Made by a program: the position numbers and the translations under genes. Below, in pieces: positions 33,688 to 35,084 of a stretch of 35,084 bases of DNA. A model generated the notes under the pieces. The model had not been told where the DNA came from. It did not search any database and saw only the letters and a program-made list of their open reading frames with translations. The stretch is from Saprospiraceae bacterium (lineage in GTDB: Bacteria; Bacteroidota; Bacteroidia; Chitinophagales; JAHQVX01), in NCBI GenBank assembly GCA_019634125.1, contig JAHQVX010000068.1, positions 1-35,084 of the forward strand. Direction: 5' to 3'. The stretch's first letter is position 1. Each line of letters starts with the position of its first letter.

Positions 33688-35084
33688 TCCAGTTCGCTAT
33701 GAAGTTCCTAAAAAATCGCCAACCAGAAGGATTTAACCAAGGACTAATTCCGAAATACACGACCACCGAAAGGCAGCCACAAGCTAGAAAATTGATCAGA
33801 TAAGACGTATGGCCATTTAAGAAATAACTCAGCGTATAAGCCGCGATGGCCGCGATGAGCGAACACAATAGTCCCGCTAACATGCTTCGTACAAATTGAC
33901 TACGTGATATGGCCAATTCTTTCTTTCCAATAAATAAATTGATGAGGAAGGCAATGATTTCACTGCCTAACTTTCCAAAGGCTAAGGCAATCAAGCCAAA
34001 CTTGAATGTGGCTAAGATTCCTGCAATGAGAACAATGCGTTTCACCAACAATACATTGAACAAAAATTTGGGTTTCGATTTCGACATTAACACCGTGAAA
34101 AACATGGGATTAAAAATCGAAAACAAACCAGCTGCAGAAAAAACAACGATTAACCACTGAATAGTGGGGCGATCCCATTCTTCAGGGAAATAGAAATAAG
34201 TAAAGGGTTGGGCTAACGCTGCAAGTACAAAAAATAATGGAAAGAGCAAGAACGTGACCAAGGCCGAGGCATCTAAGAAGCGTTTTTGCTTTTCTTGTTC
34301 ATCAATATTTTCAGCGGAAAGGGCAGGGAAGAGCACATCTGAAATCGACACCACTAAATACGTCTTAGGCATCAATAAAAAACCAATGGCTTTGTTGTAG
34401 CCGCCTAGTGCTGCTTCACCCCAAAACTTTCCAACTAATTGTTTGTCTAAATTCTCGGTGAGCCAGCCACTAATTTTATTGAACATTAAACTGCCGTTGA
34501 ATATGGCATGTTGTTTTAAAAACGCCCCATCAAACTGAAAGGAGGGCAACCAAGGTCGAGCAATGAATTTGAAGACCGGCATAAGAACAGCATAGCTGCC
34601 AAATAGTACAAACAAGCTCCAAAACTTTTCACCTAGGATGGCCAACACTAAAGCACCTAGGATACCTAAGATTTTGGCAAAGAAGTTGACAATGCCAATT
34701 AAATCGAACTTCAGACTTTGTTTCAGCTTTACGGTAGGAACAAGTCCCAGTGGAAAAATAAAGAAGGTTAAGCTGAATAAGATGATGTACTTGCGCACAT
34801 CCGGACTACCGTCTACCAGCTCGGTAAACACCCCAGATAACGCGATAAAGAGTATGCTGAGAAAACTCGACATCCCAAACGCGGCCCAAAATGCAGTAGA
34901 TAGAACGCGGTTATCCTTGGCTTTCACCCGAATCAACAAACTGGACAATTCTAAACTCCAAATTAAGTTCACTAAACTCGTGAAACTCATAGCGAGACCT
35001 ACATTGCCGTGAAATTCTGGTTCAATCAGGCGATTGAAATAATAGCCTGTTACCAAGTGAATGATAAAGGTTAGAACTTTCGAC
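33680..35084 (-). CDS. MOP-superfamily polysaccharide flippase / O-antigen exporter (5' truncated by window edge)
   Basis: About 12 TM helices; frame remains open upstream (KVLTFIIHLVTGYYFNRLIEPEFHGNVGLAMSFTSLVNLIWSLELSSLLI). The TTG start at 35056 is internal. Confidence 0.88.
   Translation of the reverse strand, partial: SKVLTFIIHLVTGYYFNRLIEPEFHGNVGLAMSFTSLVNLIWSLELSSLLIRVKAKDNRVLSTAFWAAFGMSSFLSILFIALSGVFTELVDGSPDVRKYIILFSLTFFIFPLGLVPTVKLKQSLKFDLIGIVNFFAKILGILGALVLAILGEKFWSLFVLFGSYAVLMPVFKFIARPWLPSFQFDGAFLKQHAIFNGSLMFNKISGWLTENLDKQLVGKFWGEAALGGYNKAIGFLLMPKTYLVVSISDVLFPALSAENIDEQEKQKRFLDASALVTFLLFPLFFVLAALAQPFTYFYFPEEWDRPTIQWLIVVFSAAGLFSIFNPMFFTVLMSKSKPKFLFNVLLVKRIVLIAGILATFKFGLIALAFGKLGSEIIAFLINLFIGKKELAISRSQFVRSMLAGLLCSLIAAIAAYTLSYFLNGHTSYLINFLACGCLSVVVYFGISPWLNPSGWRFFRNFIANWNE

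Noticed and set aside
33841-33866. Short direct repeat gccgcgatg/gccgcgatgag
   Set aside because: Short, and explained by repeated Ala/Ile codons in a TM helix of the flippase (LIAAIAAY).

Overview
This 35 kb window looks like chromosomal sequence from a Bacteroidota (Flavobacteriia-like) bacterium. It is mostly ordinary core genome with densely packed and often overlapping genes. Left to right: a truncated CNNM/CBS hemolysin-family protein, menaquinone genes mqnE-mqnA, a nucleoside phosphorylase, a lipoprotein, a BlaI/M56-BlaR1-like regulatory pair, a TonB-dependent outer-membrane receptor, an IMPACT/YigZ protein, an EamA transporter, ribD, a DUF922 putative protease, prmC/hemK, a periplasmic GH65-like hydrolase, a YegP/DUF1508 protein, ccmE-ccmF, DUF2520, NUDIX and Maf genes, a fused DAHP synthase/chorismate mutase, an FkbM methyltransferase, msrA, a DUF5103 type IX secretion plug protein, topA, a transglutaminase-like protein, a DUF4294 gene split over two frames, bshB1, doxX, and a surface-glycan block (methyltransferase, GT2, sulfotransferase, flippase truncated at the right edge). 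I saw no CRISPR array, rRNA, tRNA, IS element, prophage or recognisable defence system. The most unusual signals are: (1) many perfect short hairpins, mostly 9-12 bp stems with 3-nt loops and all different in sequence, inside coding regions; (2) the DUF4294 protein split by a -1 frame change at an ATGA overlap; (3) a perfect 16-bp inverted-repeat operator overlapping the promoter of a BlaI/BlaR1-like pair whose sensor has repeated extracytoplasmic modules and two TonB-C-like domains; (4) a CXXXY-type CcmE; (5) promoters placed so close to start codons that several mRNAs should be leaderless. All homology calls come from reading motifs; no database searches were run.
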